A stretch of 64,000 bases of DNA, from assembly GCF_036322625.1 (NCBI RefSeq), contig NZ_AP027266.1:1925001-1989000 (forward strand), in the 5' to 3' direction. Made by a program: the position numbers and the translations under genes. This document shows, one piece after another, positions 1 through 8,371 of the stretch (its first letter is position 1; each line of letters begins with the position of its first letter). The notes beneath the pieces were generated by a model, which saw only the letters and a program-made list of their open reading frames with translations, ran no database searches and was not told where the DNA came from. The DNA is from Roseicyclus marinus (GTDB lineage: Bacteria > Pseudomonadota > Alphaproteobacteria > Rhodobacterales > Rhodobacteraceae).

Positions 1-77
1 ACGGCAGCGGCATATCCTCGAACTACCAGGGACAGGGACTGAAATTGTCCAAGCATTTCAAGAGCTGACGGACAGCC
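1..77. other. window edge, no gene recognised
   Basis: This short stretch lies downstream of the minus-strand methyltransferase gene and is cut by the window edge. I see no start with a ribosome site, no tRNA and no clear hairpin in it. Confidence 0.4.
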
Positions 78-1280
78 CTATCCGCGCAGGAGCTGCGAGT
101 AGTAAAGCAGCCCATGCCCTGCCATCGCGCGGGACACGCCTGCCCAGATCGGGGCAAAAGCCAGCCAATCGGTGCGGATCGCGCGGGCGATTTCATCCAG
201 ATTGCGCCGCCCGTCGATCTGCGACAAGGCCCGCGCCGCCATGCCGGGAACGGGGATTTCGAACTTTTCGCCCTCATGCGTCATCGGGATCACCCCGTGC
301 TTCATCACATGCTGGGCAAGTGCCGGACCTGCCACGCCCTTGAGATGCGGCACGGCCTGCGGCCCGGCCTGCGCCACGCGCCCCTCGGCCTCGGCGCGCG
401 GGGCGGCGTAGAGCACATGGGTCCGGATCGTGCCCCGCAGCGCCTCGGCCAGATCCATGCGTTGGCCCGCGTCCAGCCCCGCAAGCAGGCCCTTGTCCCC
501 GAGGATCGGCACCGGATCATAGAGATGGGCCTGCGGCGTGCCGGTCATGGCCAAACCCGCGCGGTCGAGCACGGACAGCAATTCCCCGATACGGAAGGGC
601 CTGTCCTGACTGTGCAGAAGCAGGTCATAGAACCCCGCCTCGCTGGCGCGATGATCGGACAGCTGCGCATTACGCTTGAACGGATGCCCTTCGGGGATGC
701 GGTCAAAGATCGCCTTGGCGCGGCGCAGCCGGTCGCGCGGGCTGCCCTCCAGCACGGCGCCAAAGGCCTCTTGCAACGGGTAAACGCCGGACCGGCCAAA
801 GGGCGCATAGACCATGAGGCCGATACCACCGCCCGGTGCCAGCGCGCCTGCCAGCGCGTCGAACCCCGCCTGCGGATCGGGCAGGTGATGCAGCACGCCG
901 CAGCAATCGATATAGTCGAACCGCCCCATCCCCGGCGCATCCAGAAGCGACCCGGTCACGAAGGTGATGCCGGTCAGCCCCCGCGCCGCCGCCCGCGCCT
1001 CGGCCACCCTGCGCGATGCGGTGGACAGATCGACATAGGTGATCTCGTAGGGTCGGCCCGCGCTTGTCAGCACCTGCGCGAGCTGGATCAGCGCATCCCC
1101 CGTGCCGCCACCAGCCACCAGCGCGCGCAACGGCTGCGACCAATCCCGCGCGCCGGAAAACAGGTAGTGATCGATCTCCAGCGGATGGCTGGGCGAGCCG
1201 GTGATCAGGCGCTTTGCCTCCTCCGCCGCATCGCGTTCAGGATAGGGAAAGGCCTCGTATTGTTCCGAAACGCGGCTCAT
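78..1280 (-). CDS. class I SAM-dependent methyltransferase
   Basis: A 400-residue protein. After a short N-terminal segment (SEQYEAFPYPERD) it has a Rossmann methyltransferase core: motif I is ALVAGGGTGD, an acidic strand end YVDLS follows, and the motif IV region reads FDYIDCCGVLHHLPDP, then ALAPGGGIGLMVY. The C-terminal third (about 300-400) is not part of the core and could bind substrate. The start is ATG 1280 because it overlaps the stop of the upstream DUF3445 gene in an ATGA, which implies translational coupling; a longer reading to 1400 would run through that gene. Substrate unknown. The coupling to a putative heme N-demethylase-family protein suggests a joint job on a methylated small molecule, which is inference. 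Confidence 0.82.
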   Translation of the reverse strand: MSRVSEQYEAFPYPERDAAEEAKRLITGSPSHPLEIDHYLFSGARDWSQPLRALVAGGGTGDALIQLAQVLTSAGRPYEITYVDLSTASRRVAEARAAARGLTGITFVTGSLLDAPGMGRFDYIDCCGVLHHLPDPQAGFDALAGALAPGGGIGLMVYAPFGRSGVYPLQEAFGAVLEGSPRDRLRRAKAIFDRIPEGHPFKRNAQLSDHRASEAGFYDLLLHSQDRPFRIGELLSVLDRAGLAMTGTPQAHLYDPVPILGDKGLLAGLDAGQRMDLAEALRGTIRTHVLYAAPRAEAEGRVAQAGPQAVPHLKGVAGPALAQHVMKHGVIPMTHEGEKFEIPVPGMAARALSQIDGRRNLDEIARAIRTDWLAFAPIWAGVSRAMAGHGLLYYSQLLRG

Positions 1281-2113
1281 GTGACGGGCTCCCGATGCGG
1301 CAGGTGGTCCAGCGCGCCCGGCGGCAAGGAGCCGAGCGGCACCACGAAGGTATGGATCGAAAACAGCACGGCATCGCACGAGGACAGCCGCACAAGGCAT
1401 TGTTTTTCCGACCTGAGATAGCGCCCTTCGGCCCGGATTTCCCGGCGGGGGGCCGCCTCGCGTCGCGGCTGGTGCAGATCGGCTTGGGCATAGACAAGCG
1501 CATTTTGCCGCCAGAGCGGCTGCCCCACCCGCACCGCATCGAACAGTCGCTGCACCCGCGCGGCCATGCGCGCGTCATAGACCGCCACCGGATCATGGAT
1601 GCCGGTCAACGGGCGGCCGATCTTTTCGGCGAGCGTCCAGCTGGCGGGGAAACACAAGATCGCAGCACTCAGCACATGTTCGCCGCCCCGGGGTTCCATC
1701 AGGCACAGATCCTCCTGCACCAGGCGGGCCAGCGTCCCGAGCTTGTCTGACGGGTCAAGGGCCACATCCACCCCGTCCGGGCGGCGGCATATGTCGCGTC
1801 CCAAGGCATAGCCCGGATCATCGGCCAAAACCGCCAGAACCGCCTCGTAAAGTGCGGCAACCGCCCCCTCCGACCCCGGCAGGGCCGCGATCACCGCGTC
1901 ACGGTTTTCTGCCACCAGCCGGTCGCGCAGCGCCATCTGGTCGCCAAAAGCCTCGTCGCGCATCAGCCAGCCCTCGCCCGGCGGCAAGGGTTGCACACCC
2001 GGCAGGCGCGCGGTCGCCGGGTCGAGCCACGGCAGATGCGGCAGGCGGGTCTGGCAGATCGGATCCATGGCGGCAAAACCATCAAGCATCGGGGACATCG
2101 GACCAAACCCCAT
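1277..2113 (-). CDS. DUF3445 family protein, heme-dependent oxidative N-demethylase-like
   Basis: A 278-residue protein that I assign to the DUF3445 (HODM alpha-subunit-like) family. Supporting features are the N-terminal PWLDPATARLPGVQPL segment, the central LVQEDLCLME and ILCFPASWTLAEKIGRPL segments followed by IHDPVAVYD, and a C-terminal region with paired arginines, RYLRSEKQCLVRLSS, then a near-terminal SIHTFVVPL. The one characterised relative is a PAS-fold heme protein that oxidatively demethylates dimethylamine; whether this one binds heme or acts on amines is inference. It is the first gene of a two-gene unit with the methyltransferase (4-nt overlap). The other HODM subunits are not encoded nearby, so the substrate may differ. 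Confidence 0.7.
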   Translation of the reverse strand: MGFGPMSPMLDGFAAMDPICQTRLPHLPWLDPATARLPGVQPLPPGEGWLMRDEAFGDQMALRDRLVAENRDAVIAALPGSEGAVAALYEAVLAVLADDPGYALGRDICRRPDGVDVALDPSDKLGTLARLVQEDLCLMEPRGGEHVLSAAILCFPASWTLAEKIGRPLTGIHDPVAVYDARMAARVQRLFDAVRVGQPLWRQNALVYAQADLHQPRREAAPRREIRAEGRYLRSEKQCLVRLSSCDAVLFSIHTFVVPLGSLPPGALDHLPHREPVT

Positions 2114-2142
2114 CCCCCCGCAAGGTGCAAGCGCGCAAGCCC

Positions 2143-2616
2143 TCAGGCGGCGGGCCCAAGGGGCAGAAGCGGGCTTGCCTTGATCTCCTCCATGCTCAGA
2201 AGGGCGGTGACATTGTAGATCTTCACCTCGGAAATCAGCGCCTGGTAGAACGCGTCATAGGCCCGCGCATTGGGCACGCGCACCTTGAGGATATAATCGA
2301 TCTCGCCCGCAAGCCTGTGCGCCTCCTGCACCTCGGGGCGGGCCTTGAGCGCGGCGAGGAATTTCTTCTGCCAATCGGCCTCATGCTCGGAGGTGCGGAT
2401 GAGGACAAAGAAACAGGCCTCGAACCCCAGCTTCTCGGCATCGAGCAATACGGTTTGCTGCCCGATGATCCCCGCCTCCTTCATCTTGCGAATCCGGGAC
2501 CAGACCGGCGTCTTGGACGAGCCCACGACGCGCGCGATCTCGTCGAGCGAGCGCGAGGCGTCTTCCTGAAGGGCCGCAAGGATTTTCCGGTCGAGCGCAT
2601 CGATCTGGTCAGACAT
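2143..2616 (-). CDS. Lrp/AsnC family transcriptional regulator
   Basis: A 157-residue Lrp/AsnC regulator. Residues 1-55 form the winged helix-turn-helix (IDALDRKILAALQED, then SLDEIARVVGSSKTPVWSRI), and residues about 65-150 are the RAM/AsnC ligand-binding domain (VQEAHRLAGEIDYILKVRV). ATG 2616 is preferred to the more upstream ATG 2691 because it gives the usual family length and N-terminus (MSDQIDALDRK). The gene is divergent from cysG with 138 bp between the starts, so it probably controls the sulfur-assimilation operon and itself. The SSKTPVWSRI recognition helix resembles regulators found beside cysG/cysI in related bacteria; this is recollection, not a search result. Effector unknown. 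Confidence 0.87.
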   Translation of the reverse strand: MSDQIDALDRKILAALQEDASRSLDEIARVVGSSKTPVWSRIRKMKEAGIIGQQTVLLDAEKLGFEACFFVLIRTSEHEADWQKKFLAALKARPEVQEAHRLAGEIDYILKVRVPNARAYDAFYQALISEVKIYNVTALLSMEEIKASPLLPLGPAA

Positions 2617-2701
2617 CGTGAGGGGCTCCGGGCAATTGGAACGAAGTTTCTGCTGGGGCGAATTCATGCAAACGAATGTTCCTTTTAGCAAGGCATATCT
2701 G

Positions 2702-2712
2702 CCAATTATTGG
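2702..2712. promoter_or_regulatory. candidate operator, palindrome between Lrp-type gene and cysG
   Basis: CCAATTATTGG is a perfect 11-bp palindrome with one central base. It sits in the unusually AT-rich middle of the Lrp-cysG divergent region. It is a plausible binding site for the neighbouring Lrp/AsnC regulator, but no second copy is obvious and no -35/-10 pair could be fixed with confidence. Confidence 0.3.
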
Positions 2713-2754
2713 GAAATTGTTCTATCTCTGCCGCATGCCTTCGGAACAGGATGG

Positions 2755-4182
2755 ATGCGCCAGATGGACCATTTCCCGATCTTTCTCGCCGTAGAGGGCC
2801 GCCGCATCGTCGTGTCGGGCGGGGGCGAAACGGCGCTGGCGAAACTGCGCATCCTGCTCAAGACCACGGCGCGGATCACCGTCTTGTCGGGGGCCCCCGC
2901 GCCCGACTTGGTGAAGCTGGCCGATCAGGGCAAGATCACGCTGATTGCGCGCGCCTTTGGCCCCGGTGACGCGCTTTGCGCGGCGCTGGTCTATGCCGCC
3001 AATGACGATGCGGCCGAGGATGCCCGCGTCGCGCGGCTGGCCCGCGCCGATGGCGCGCTGGTCAACATCGTCGACAATCTCGAGGACAGCGCCTTCATCA
3101 CCCCCGCCATCGTCGACCGTGACCCCGTGACGATCGCCATCGGAACCGAGGGCGCGGCCCCGGTTCTCGCGCGCGCCATCAAGGCCGATCTGGAGGAACG
3201 CCTGCCCGTGTCGCTGGGTCTGGCCGCCCGCGTCGGCAAGGCCTTCCGCAAGGCCGCCGAGGCGCTGCCGATGGGCCGCAAACGGCGCGACTTCTGGGCC
3301 GATTACTATTTCAACGCCGCCCCGAAAGTGGTCGAGACGCAAGGCGCGGCGGGGCTGGATGCCGCCCTCTCCGAGCTGCTCGCCAAACATCTGGCCGATG
3401 CCCCGACCGAGGGACGCGTCGATCTGGTGGGCGCGGGTCCGGGCGATCCCGAGCTTCTGACGCTCAAGGCGCGCCGCCTGCTCGACCGGGCCGATGTGGT
3501 GATCCACGACCGGCTGGTATCGCCCGGCATCCTCGAACTGGCGCGGCGCGAGGCGATCCTGATCGATGCCGGCAAGGAAGGCTTCGGTCCCAGCATGACC
3601 CAGGCCCAGATCTGCGCCCTGATGGTCGACCATGGCAAGCGCGGCGCGCATGTCGTGCGGCTCAAGGGGGGCGACCCCGCGATCTTCAGCCGTCTCGACG
3701 AAGAGATCGAGGCGCTCGAGGCGGCAGGGATAGCCTGGTCCATCGTCCCCGGCATCACGGCGGCCAGTGCCGCCGCCGCCGGGATCGGTCAGGCCCTGAC
3801 GAAACGCGGCCGCAATGCGTCGCTCCGGATCGTCACCGGCCATGACATGAAAGGTTTTGCCGAACAGGATTGGCGCGGGCTGGCCCGGCCCGGCACGGTG
3901 GCGGCCATCTACATGGGCGCGCGCGGTGCCCGCTTCATCCAGGGCCGGCTGATGATGCATGGCGCGGACCCGGCAACACCGGTGACGGCGGTCGAAAATG
4001 CCTCCCGCCCGGACATGCGCTCCATCGCCACGACGCTGGGCCAGCTTGCCGCGACGCTGGAGGCCGAGGTGCTGACCGGTCCCGTGATCCTGCTCTACGG
4101 GCTCTGTCCCCGGACGGCCGAGGCCGCCCTGCCCCTGCCCCATCCCACCTCCCTTGCCGACCGGAAAGAGGAATTCGCCTGA
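2755..4182 (+). CDS. cysG: siroheme synthase (precorrin-2 dehydrogenase/ferrochelatase + uroporphyrinogen-III methyltransferase)
   Basis: A 475-residue CysG-type fusion. Residues 1-about 210 are the NAD-dependent dehydrogenase/ferrochelatase half (IVVSGGGETALAKLRILL; NIVDNLEDSAFITPAIVDRD). Residues about 222-455 are the SAM-dependent uroporphyrinogen-III methyltransferase (VDLVGAGPGDPELLTLKA; GKEGFG; VVRLKGGDPAIF; VPGITAASAAAA; TGHDMKG). It makes siroheme from uroporphyrinogen III, the cofactor of the sulfite reductase two genes downstream. ATG 2764 is an equally plausible start: MDHFPIFLAVEGRR aligns better with the family N-terminus and has a purine-rich site 13 bases upstream. The stop overlaps the next start (TGATG), so the operon is tightly coupled. 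Confidence 0.95.
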   Translation: MRQMDHFPIFLAVEGRRIVVSGGGETALAKLRILLKTTARITVLSGAPAPDLVKLADQGKITLIARAFGPGDALCAALVYAANDDAAEDARVARLARADGALVNIVDNLEDSAFITPAIVDRDPVTIAIGTEGAAPVLARAIKADLEERLPVSLGLAARVGKAFRKAAEALPMGRKRRDFWADYYFNAAPKVVETQGAAGLDAALSELLAKHLADAPTEGRVDLVGAGPGDPELLTLKARRLLDRADVVIHDRLVSPGILELARREAILIDAGKEGFGPSMTQAQICALMVDHGKRGAHVVRLKGGDPAIFSRLDEEIEALEAAGIAWSIVPGITAASAAAAGIGQALTKRGRNASLRIVTGHDMKGFAEQDWRGLARPGTVAAIYMGARGARFIQGRLMMHGADPATPVTAVENASRPDMRSIATTLGQLAATLEAEVLTGPVILLYGLCPRTAEAALPLPHPTSLADRKEEFA

Positions 4183-4484
4183 TGCCCCCCCGCCCCTACA
4201 CCCCCAAGGTCTTGACCGCCAATGCGCTTCTGGAGGGCGACGTGGTCTGGCTCGCTGCCGATGGCCACTGGACCCGCCGGATGGAGGACGCCGCGCTGAT
4301 CGAGGACGAGGCCAGCGCCGAGCTGCACCTGCTCGATGCCCATGCCCGCGCCCACGAGGTCGTGGGCCCCTACCTGGCGGAGGCCAAGCGCGGCCCCAAG
4401 GGCCCCGAACCGACCCATTTCCGCGAAGCCTTCCGCACGCGCGGCCCCTCCAACTACCCCCATGGCAAGCAGGAGGGACGGTGA
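4182..4484 (+). CDS. DUF2849 domain protein of the cys operon
   Basis: A 100-residue protein starting at the ATG that overlaps the cysG stop and ending in a TGATG overlap with cysI. Visible features: KVLTANALLEGDVVWL near the N-terminus, WTRRMEDAALIEDEAS in the middle, and a C-terminal PTHFREAFRTRGPSNYP. This matches the DUF2849 family, which in my recollection is found almost only between cysG and cysI in alphaproteobacteria. No catalytic motif or membrane segment is visible. Its fixed position between siroheme synthase and the siroheme enzyme suggests help in siroheme insertion or sulfite reductase assembly; that is inference. Confidence 0.85.
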   Translation: MPPRPYTPKVLTANALLEGDVVWLAADGHWTRRMEDAALIEDEASAELHLLDAHARAHEVVGPYLAEAKRGPKGPEPTHFREAFRTRGPSNYPHGKQEGR

Positions 4485-6154
4485 TGTATCGCTATTCCGA
4501 ATTCGACGAAAGCTTCGTGCGCTCCCGCGTGGCCCAATTCCGCGGACAGGTCGCGCGCCGCATCGACGGCAGCCTGACCGAGGATGAATTCAAGCCGCTG
4601 CGCCTCATGAACGGGCTCTATCTGCAGCTGCACGCCTACATGCTGCGTGTCGCCATCCCCTATGGCACGCTCGACAGCGCGCAGATGCGCCAACTGGCGA
4701 TGATCGCGGACCGTTGGGACAAGGGCTATGGCCATTTCACGACGCGCCAGAACATCCAGTTCAACTGGCCCAAGCTTGCCGATGTGCCCGACATGCTCGA
4801 TGCGCTGGCCGATGTGGGGATGCATGCGATCCAGACCAGCGGCAACACGATCCGCAACGTGACCGCCGACCATTTCGCGGGCGCTGCCGCAGGCGAGGTG
4901 GCAGACCCGAGGCCCGTGGCCGAACTGATCCGGCAATGGTCGACCGATCATCCCGAATTCCAGTTCCTGCCGCGCAAGTTCAAGGTGGCCGTGACCGGCC
5001 ATCCCGACGACCGCGCGGTGACGGCGGCCCATGACATCGGCCTGCGGCTTGTGGAACGGGCGGGCGTGCCGGGCGCGACGGTTCTTGTCGGCGGCGGCCT
5101 TGGGCGGACGCCGATGATCGGCAAGGTCCTGGCCGATTTCGTGCCGCTTGCCGACCTTCTGCCCTATCTGGAGGCGGTCGTGGCCGTCTACAACCTGCTC
5201 GGGCGGCGTGACAACAAGTACAAGGCGCGCATCAAGATCACGGTCCACGAAACCGGGATCGAAGAGATCCGCGCCCAGGTCGAGGCCGAATTCGCGGCGC
5301 GAAAGCCGCTCTTTTCCGGCGTGGACCAGGAGATGCTCGCCGCCATCACGGCGCAATTCGCCCCCCCCGTCTTCGAGCCGGAGGCCGAGGGCGATTACGA
5401 GACATGGCGCGCCGCCGACCCGGTCTTTCGGGCCTTCACCGACACGAATGTCACCGCGCACCGCGCACCGGGCTATGCGATCCTCACCGTCAGCCTCAAG
5501 GCGCATGGGGCGACGCCGGGGGATTGCTCCTCCGCGCAGATGCGCGTCCTCGCCGATCTGGCGGAGCGCTATGCACATGACGAATTGCGCATCAGCCACG
5601 AACAGAACGTGATCCTGCCCCATCTGCCCAAGCGGCACCTGAAAGCCGTGCATGACGCGCTTTTGGCAGCAGGGCTCGCCACCGCCAATGTGGGCCTCGT
5701 CTCGGACATCATCGCCTGTCCCGGCATGGATTACTGCGCGCTTGCGACCGCGCGCTCGATCCCCGTGGCCCAAGGCATCGCGCTGCGCTTCGAGGAGCTG
5801 CGGCTGGAGCACGAGATCGGGCCGCTCAAGATCAAGATCTCGGGCTGCATCAATGCCTGCGGCCATCACCATGTCGGCCATATCGGCATCCTGGGATTGG
5901 ACCGCGCGGGCGTGGAAAGCTACCAGATCACGCTGGGCGGCGATGGTGGCCCGGATGCCGTGATCGGCGAACGCACCGGCCCCGGTTTCGCCTATGACCA
6001 GATCATCCCGGCGATCGAACGCATCCTGCGCGCCTATCTCGCCCTGCGCGAGGGGCGGCATGAGACCTTTCTCGACGCCTGGCGCAGGCTGGGGATGGAG
6101 CCCTTCAAGGCCGCGCTCTACGACAAAGAAGAGGCGCGGGCCGATGCAGCCTGA
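4484..6154 (+). CDS. cysI: assimilatory sulfite reductase (siroheme, 4Fe-4S)
   Basis: A 556-residue nitrite/sulfite reductase. It has two ferredoxin-like half domains plus the siroheme/4Fe-4S ligand set C412-x5-C418 (CPGMDYC) and C455-x3-C459 (GCINACGHHHVGHIGILG). GYGHFTTRQNIQFNW near residue 90 and DELRISHEQNVILPHLP near 370 are the paired siroheme-facing motifs. It reduces sulfite to sulfide with six electrons. Context (cysG before, cysH after, ferredoxin-NADP reductase at the operon end) argues for sulfite rather than nitrite as substrate, with electrons from ferredoxin rather than a CysJ flavoprotein. The stop lies 11 bases inside cysH. Confidence 0.93.
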   Translation: MYRYSEFDESFVRSRVAQFRGQVARRIDGSLTEDEFKPLRLMNGLYLQLHAYMLRVAIPYGTLDSAQMRQLAMIADRWDKGYGHFTTRQNIQFNWPKLADVPDMLDALADVGMHAIQTSGNTIRNVTADHFAGAAAGEVADPRPVAELIRQWSTDHPEFQFLPRKFKVAVTGHPDDRAVTAAHDIGLRLVERAGVPGATVLVGGGLGRTPMIGKVLADFVPLADLLPYLEAVVAVYNLLGRRDNKYKARIKITVHETGIEEIRAQVEAEFAARKPLFSGVDQEMLAAITAQFAPPVFEPEAEGDYETWRAADPVFRAFTDTNVTAHRAPGYAILTVSLKAHGATPGDCSSAQMRVLADLAERYAHDELRISHEQNVILPHLPKRHLKAVHDALLAAGLATANVGLVSDIIACPGMDYCALATARSIPVAQGIALRFEELRLEHEIGPLKIKISGCINACGHHHVGHIGILGLDRAGVESYQITLGGDGGPDAVIGERTGPGFAYDQIIPAIERILRAYLALREGRHETFLDAWRRLGMEPFKAALYDKEEARADAA

Positions 6155-6887
6155 GGGGGAGCTTTCGGACAGGATCGCGGGGCTGAACCTGCGCTACAGG
6201 CATCGTTCGGCCACCTCGGTCATCGAACATGCGCTGCGCGACGGCGATACGGGGTCGGTGGCGCTCGTCTCCTCCTTCGGGGCGGAATCGGTCGTGCTGT
6301 TGCACATGGTGGCGGTGGTGAACCCGGCGACCCCTGTCCTTTTCGTCGATACCCAGATGCTGTTTCCCGAAACGCTGGCCTATCAACGCGAGGTGGCCGA
6401 GAGGCTGGGCCTTTCCGATCTGCGCATCATCCGCGCAACGCCCGTGCGCCTCGCCGCGAGCGATCCCGAGGGCGATCTGCACCGGCGTGATCCCGACGCC
6501 TGCTGCGCCCTGCGCAAGACCGAGCCGCTGGAGCGCGCCCTTGCCCCTTTCGATGCCTGGATCACCGGCCGCAAAAGGTTCCAATCGGGCACCCGCGCAG
6601 CGCTTGCCTTTTTCGAGGAGGAGACGGGGACGGGTCGGATCAAGATCAATCCGCTGGCCCATTGGGCGCCAGAGGACGTGGCCGATTACATGGTCAACAA
6701 CCGCCTGCCGCGCCATCCGCTGGTGGCGCGCGGCTATCCGTCGATCGGCTGCGCCCCCTGCACGACGCCGGTGAAACCCGGCGAAGACCCCCGCGCGGGC
6801 CGCTGGCGCGGCAGCGACAAGGAGGAATGCGGCATCCATTTCGTGGACGGGCGCATGGTGCGCGGGCCGCTCAAGGCCGCGTCGTGA
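6144..6887 (+). CDS. cysH: phosphoadenylyl/adenylyl-sulfate reductase, [4Fe-4S] type
   Basis: A 247-residue CysH. The PP-loop nucleotide site is VALVSSFGAESVVLLHM (about 39-55), followed by FVDTQMLFPETLAY. The iron-sulfur cysteines C120, C121, C203 and C206 are present (DACCALRK; IGCAPC). The catalytic cysteine is C229 in KEECGIHF. The CC..CxxC set is typical of enzymes that accept adenylyl sulfate, so APS is the likely substrate. It produces sulfite for the upstream CysI. The start ATG 6144 lies inside the cysI 3' end; a reading from further upstream would only extend into cysI. Confidence 0.93.
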   Translation: MQPEGELSDRIAGLNLRYRHRSATSVIEHALRDGDTGSVALVSSFGAESVVLLHMVAVVNPATPVLFVDTQMLFPETLAYQREVAERLGLSDLRIIRATPVRLAASDPEGDLHRRDPDACCALRKTEPLERALAPFDAWITGRKRFQSGTRAALAFFEEETGTGRIKINPLAHWAPEDVADYMVNNRLPRHPLVARGYPSIGCAPCTTPVKPGEDPRAGRWRGSDKEECGIHFVDGRMVRGPLKAAS

Positions 6888-6908
6888 CAGATGTCGGCGG
6901 CGCGCCGT

Positions 6909-6932
6909 GCATATTTCTGGAAAGATGAAGGG
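6909..6932 (+). repeat. dispersed intergenic element, copy 1 (GCATATTT..GGAAAGATGAAGG)
   Basis: One of four short copies of a dispersed element, here read on the + strand as GCATATTT-CT-GGAAAGATGAAGG, just before the DUF934 gene. Other short copies lie at 12065, 14563 and 30925; related heads are at 17234 and 22121. It occupies the whole cysH-DUF934 gap, and its embedded ATG is in frame with DUF934 (alternative start 6925). Confidence 0.6.
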
Positions 6933-6942
6933 AAAGAGAGCC

Positions 6943-7353
6943 ATGACCATCCTGATGCGGGACGAGGGATTTGGCGCGGATGACTGGACCGGCACGGTGG
7001 TGCCGCTCACCGACGCGGACGATGCCCGTGTGCGCGCCATCGAGATCGCGCCGGGCGAGGATCTGGGGACGCTCACGGGCCGGTTGGGAGAGATCGCGTT
7101 GATCCGCGTGCGGTTTTCGGCCTTCAACGACGGGCGCGGCTTTACCGTGGCGCGACGCCTGCGTGCCATGGGCTATGCCGGACGGCTGCGCGCCGCGGGC
7201 CCGATCCTTGCCGATCAATATGCCATGGCGCGGCGTGCGGGATTTGACGAGGTCGAGGTGGACCAAAAGATCGCCGCCCGGCAACCCGAAGCGCAATGGC
7301 TTGCCCGCGCCGATTGGCGCGCGGGCGACCATCAGGCGCGGCTCCGGGGATAA
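6943..7353 (+). CDS. DUF934 family protein of the sulfite reductase operon
   Basis: A 136-residue DUF934 protein. Recognisable features are the conserved IALIRVRFSAFNDGRGFTVARRLR motif (about 50-72), LRAAGPILADQYAMARRAGFDEV, and a C-terminal WLARADWRAGDHQARLRG. The family is usually encoded beside cysI/cysH; its biochemical role is not established. ATG 6943 is chosen for the purine-rich AAGGGAAAGAGAG upstream; ATG 6925 inside the repeat element is in frame and cannot be excluded. Position between cysH and ferredoxin-NADP reductase makes a part in electron delivery to sulfite reductase or regulation plausible, but this is inference. Confidence 0.88.
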   Translation: MTILMRDEGFGADDWTGTVVPLTDADDARVRAIEIAPGEDLGTLTGRLGEIALIRVRFSAFNDGRGFTVARRLRAMGYAGRLRAAGPILADQYAMARRAGFDEVEVDQKIAARQPEAQWLARADWRAGDHQARLRG

Positions 7354-7417
7354 GCGCAGGCTTTCCCTGACCCAGATCAAGGATTAGACAGGCACCTGAC
7401 ACTAGAAAGGCGCCGAC

Positions 7418-8284
7418 GTGGATAGAAGCGAGCAGAGTCCTGTGAAAGACATCGACGCACCCCAGATCGCCAAGGCGACCCCCACCCTGCCCGATGCGCA
7501 GGTCGTGACCGAGGTGGAGCATTACACCGACCGGCTGTTCCGCTTCCGCTGCACGCGGCCTGCAAGCCTGCGCTTTCGCTCGGGCGAATTCGTCATGATC
7601 GGCCTGATGGGCGATCCCGATCCCGAGACGGGCAAGCAAAAGCCGCTCTTGCGGGCCTATTCCATCGCCTCGCCCTCCTGGGACGAGGAACTGGAATTCT
7701 ATTCGATCAAGGTTCCGAACGGCCCCCTGACCTCCCGGCTGCAGCATGTCCAGCCGGGTGACGAGATCATCTTGCGGCCCAAGCCCGTGGGCACGCTGGT
7801 CCATGATGCGCTCTTGCCGGGCAAAAGGCTGTGGTTCTTTGCCACCGGCACGGGCATCGCGCCCTTTGCCAGCCTTTTGCGCGAGCCGCAGACCTATGCC
7901 GATTACGACGAGGTCATCCTGACCCATACCTGCCGGGAGGTGGGCGAGCTGACCTATGGCGCCCGCCTGATCGAGGCGATCCGGGAGGATGAGCTTCTGG
8001 CCGAATTGATCGGCGAGGGCTTTGCCGACAAGCTGCGCTACTACCCCACGACCACCCGCGAAGAGAGCCCCAAGATGGGCCGGATCACCGACCTCATGCG
8101 CTCGGGCGAGGTCTTCGCGGATCTGGGTGTCGCGCCGCTCTCGCCCGAGACGGATCGCGCGATGGTCTGCGGCAATCTGGCCTTCAACCTCGAGATCAAG
8201 GAGATGCTCGAAGGCTATGGCCTGACGGAAGGGGCGAATTCGAAGCCTGCGGAATACGTGGTGGAAAAGGCGTTTCTCGACTGA
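7418..8284 (+). CDS. fpr: ferredoxin-NADP(+) reductase
   Basis: A 288-residue FAD-dependent reductase. The FAD-binding barrel carries LLRAYSIASPSW (RxYS motif, about 87-98) and IKVPNGPLTSRLQHVQPGD. The NADP domain has FFATGTGIAPFASLLRE and LTHTCREVGELTYG, then MVCGN and the C-terminal EYVVEKAFLD. It transfers electrons between NADPH and ferredoxin or flavodoxin. As last gene of the cys operon it likely supplies reduced ferredoxin to CysI. The GTG at 7418 is preceded by AGAAAGG at good spacing; an in-frame GTG at 7442 has no clear ribosome site. The terminator at 8317 ends the unit. Confidence 0.93.
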   Translation: MDRSEQSPVKDIDAPQIAKATPTLPDAQVVTEVEHYTDRLFRFRCTRPASLRFRSGEFVMIGLMGDPDPETGKQKPLLRAYSIASPSWDEELEFYSIKVPNGPLTSRLQHVQPGDEIILRPKPVGTLVHDALLPGKRLWFFATGTGIAPFASLLREPQTYADYDEVILTHTCREVGELTYGARLIEAIREDELLAELIGEGFADKLRYYPTTTREESPKMGRITDLMRSGEVFADLGVAPLSPETDRAMVCGNLAFNLEIKEMLEGYGLTEGANSKPAEYVVEKAFLD

Positions 8285-8316
8285 GCCATCGCCGCCCCGG
8301 ATTGCCGCCCGGAAGG

Positions 8317-8353
8317 AAAAAGCCCCCCGTGATACGATCGCGGGGGGCTTTTT
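8317..8353. terminator. bidirectional rho-independent terminator
   Basis: The stem AAAAAGCCCCCC (8317-8328) pairs with GGGGGGCTTTTT (8342-8353) around a 13-base loop. It lies between the convergent fpr and Ala-rich gene ends and has a T-tract on both strands, so it can serve both. Confidence 0.9.
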
Positions 8354-8371
8354 GTTTGGCGTGTCAGGCGC

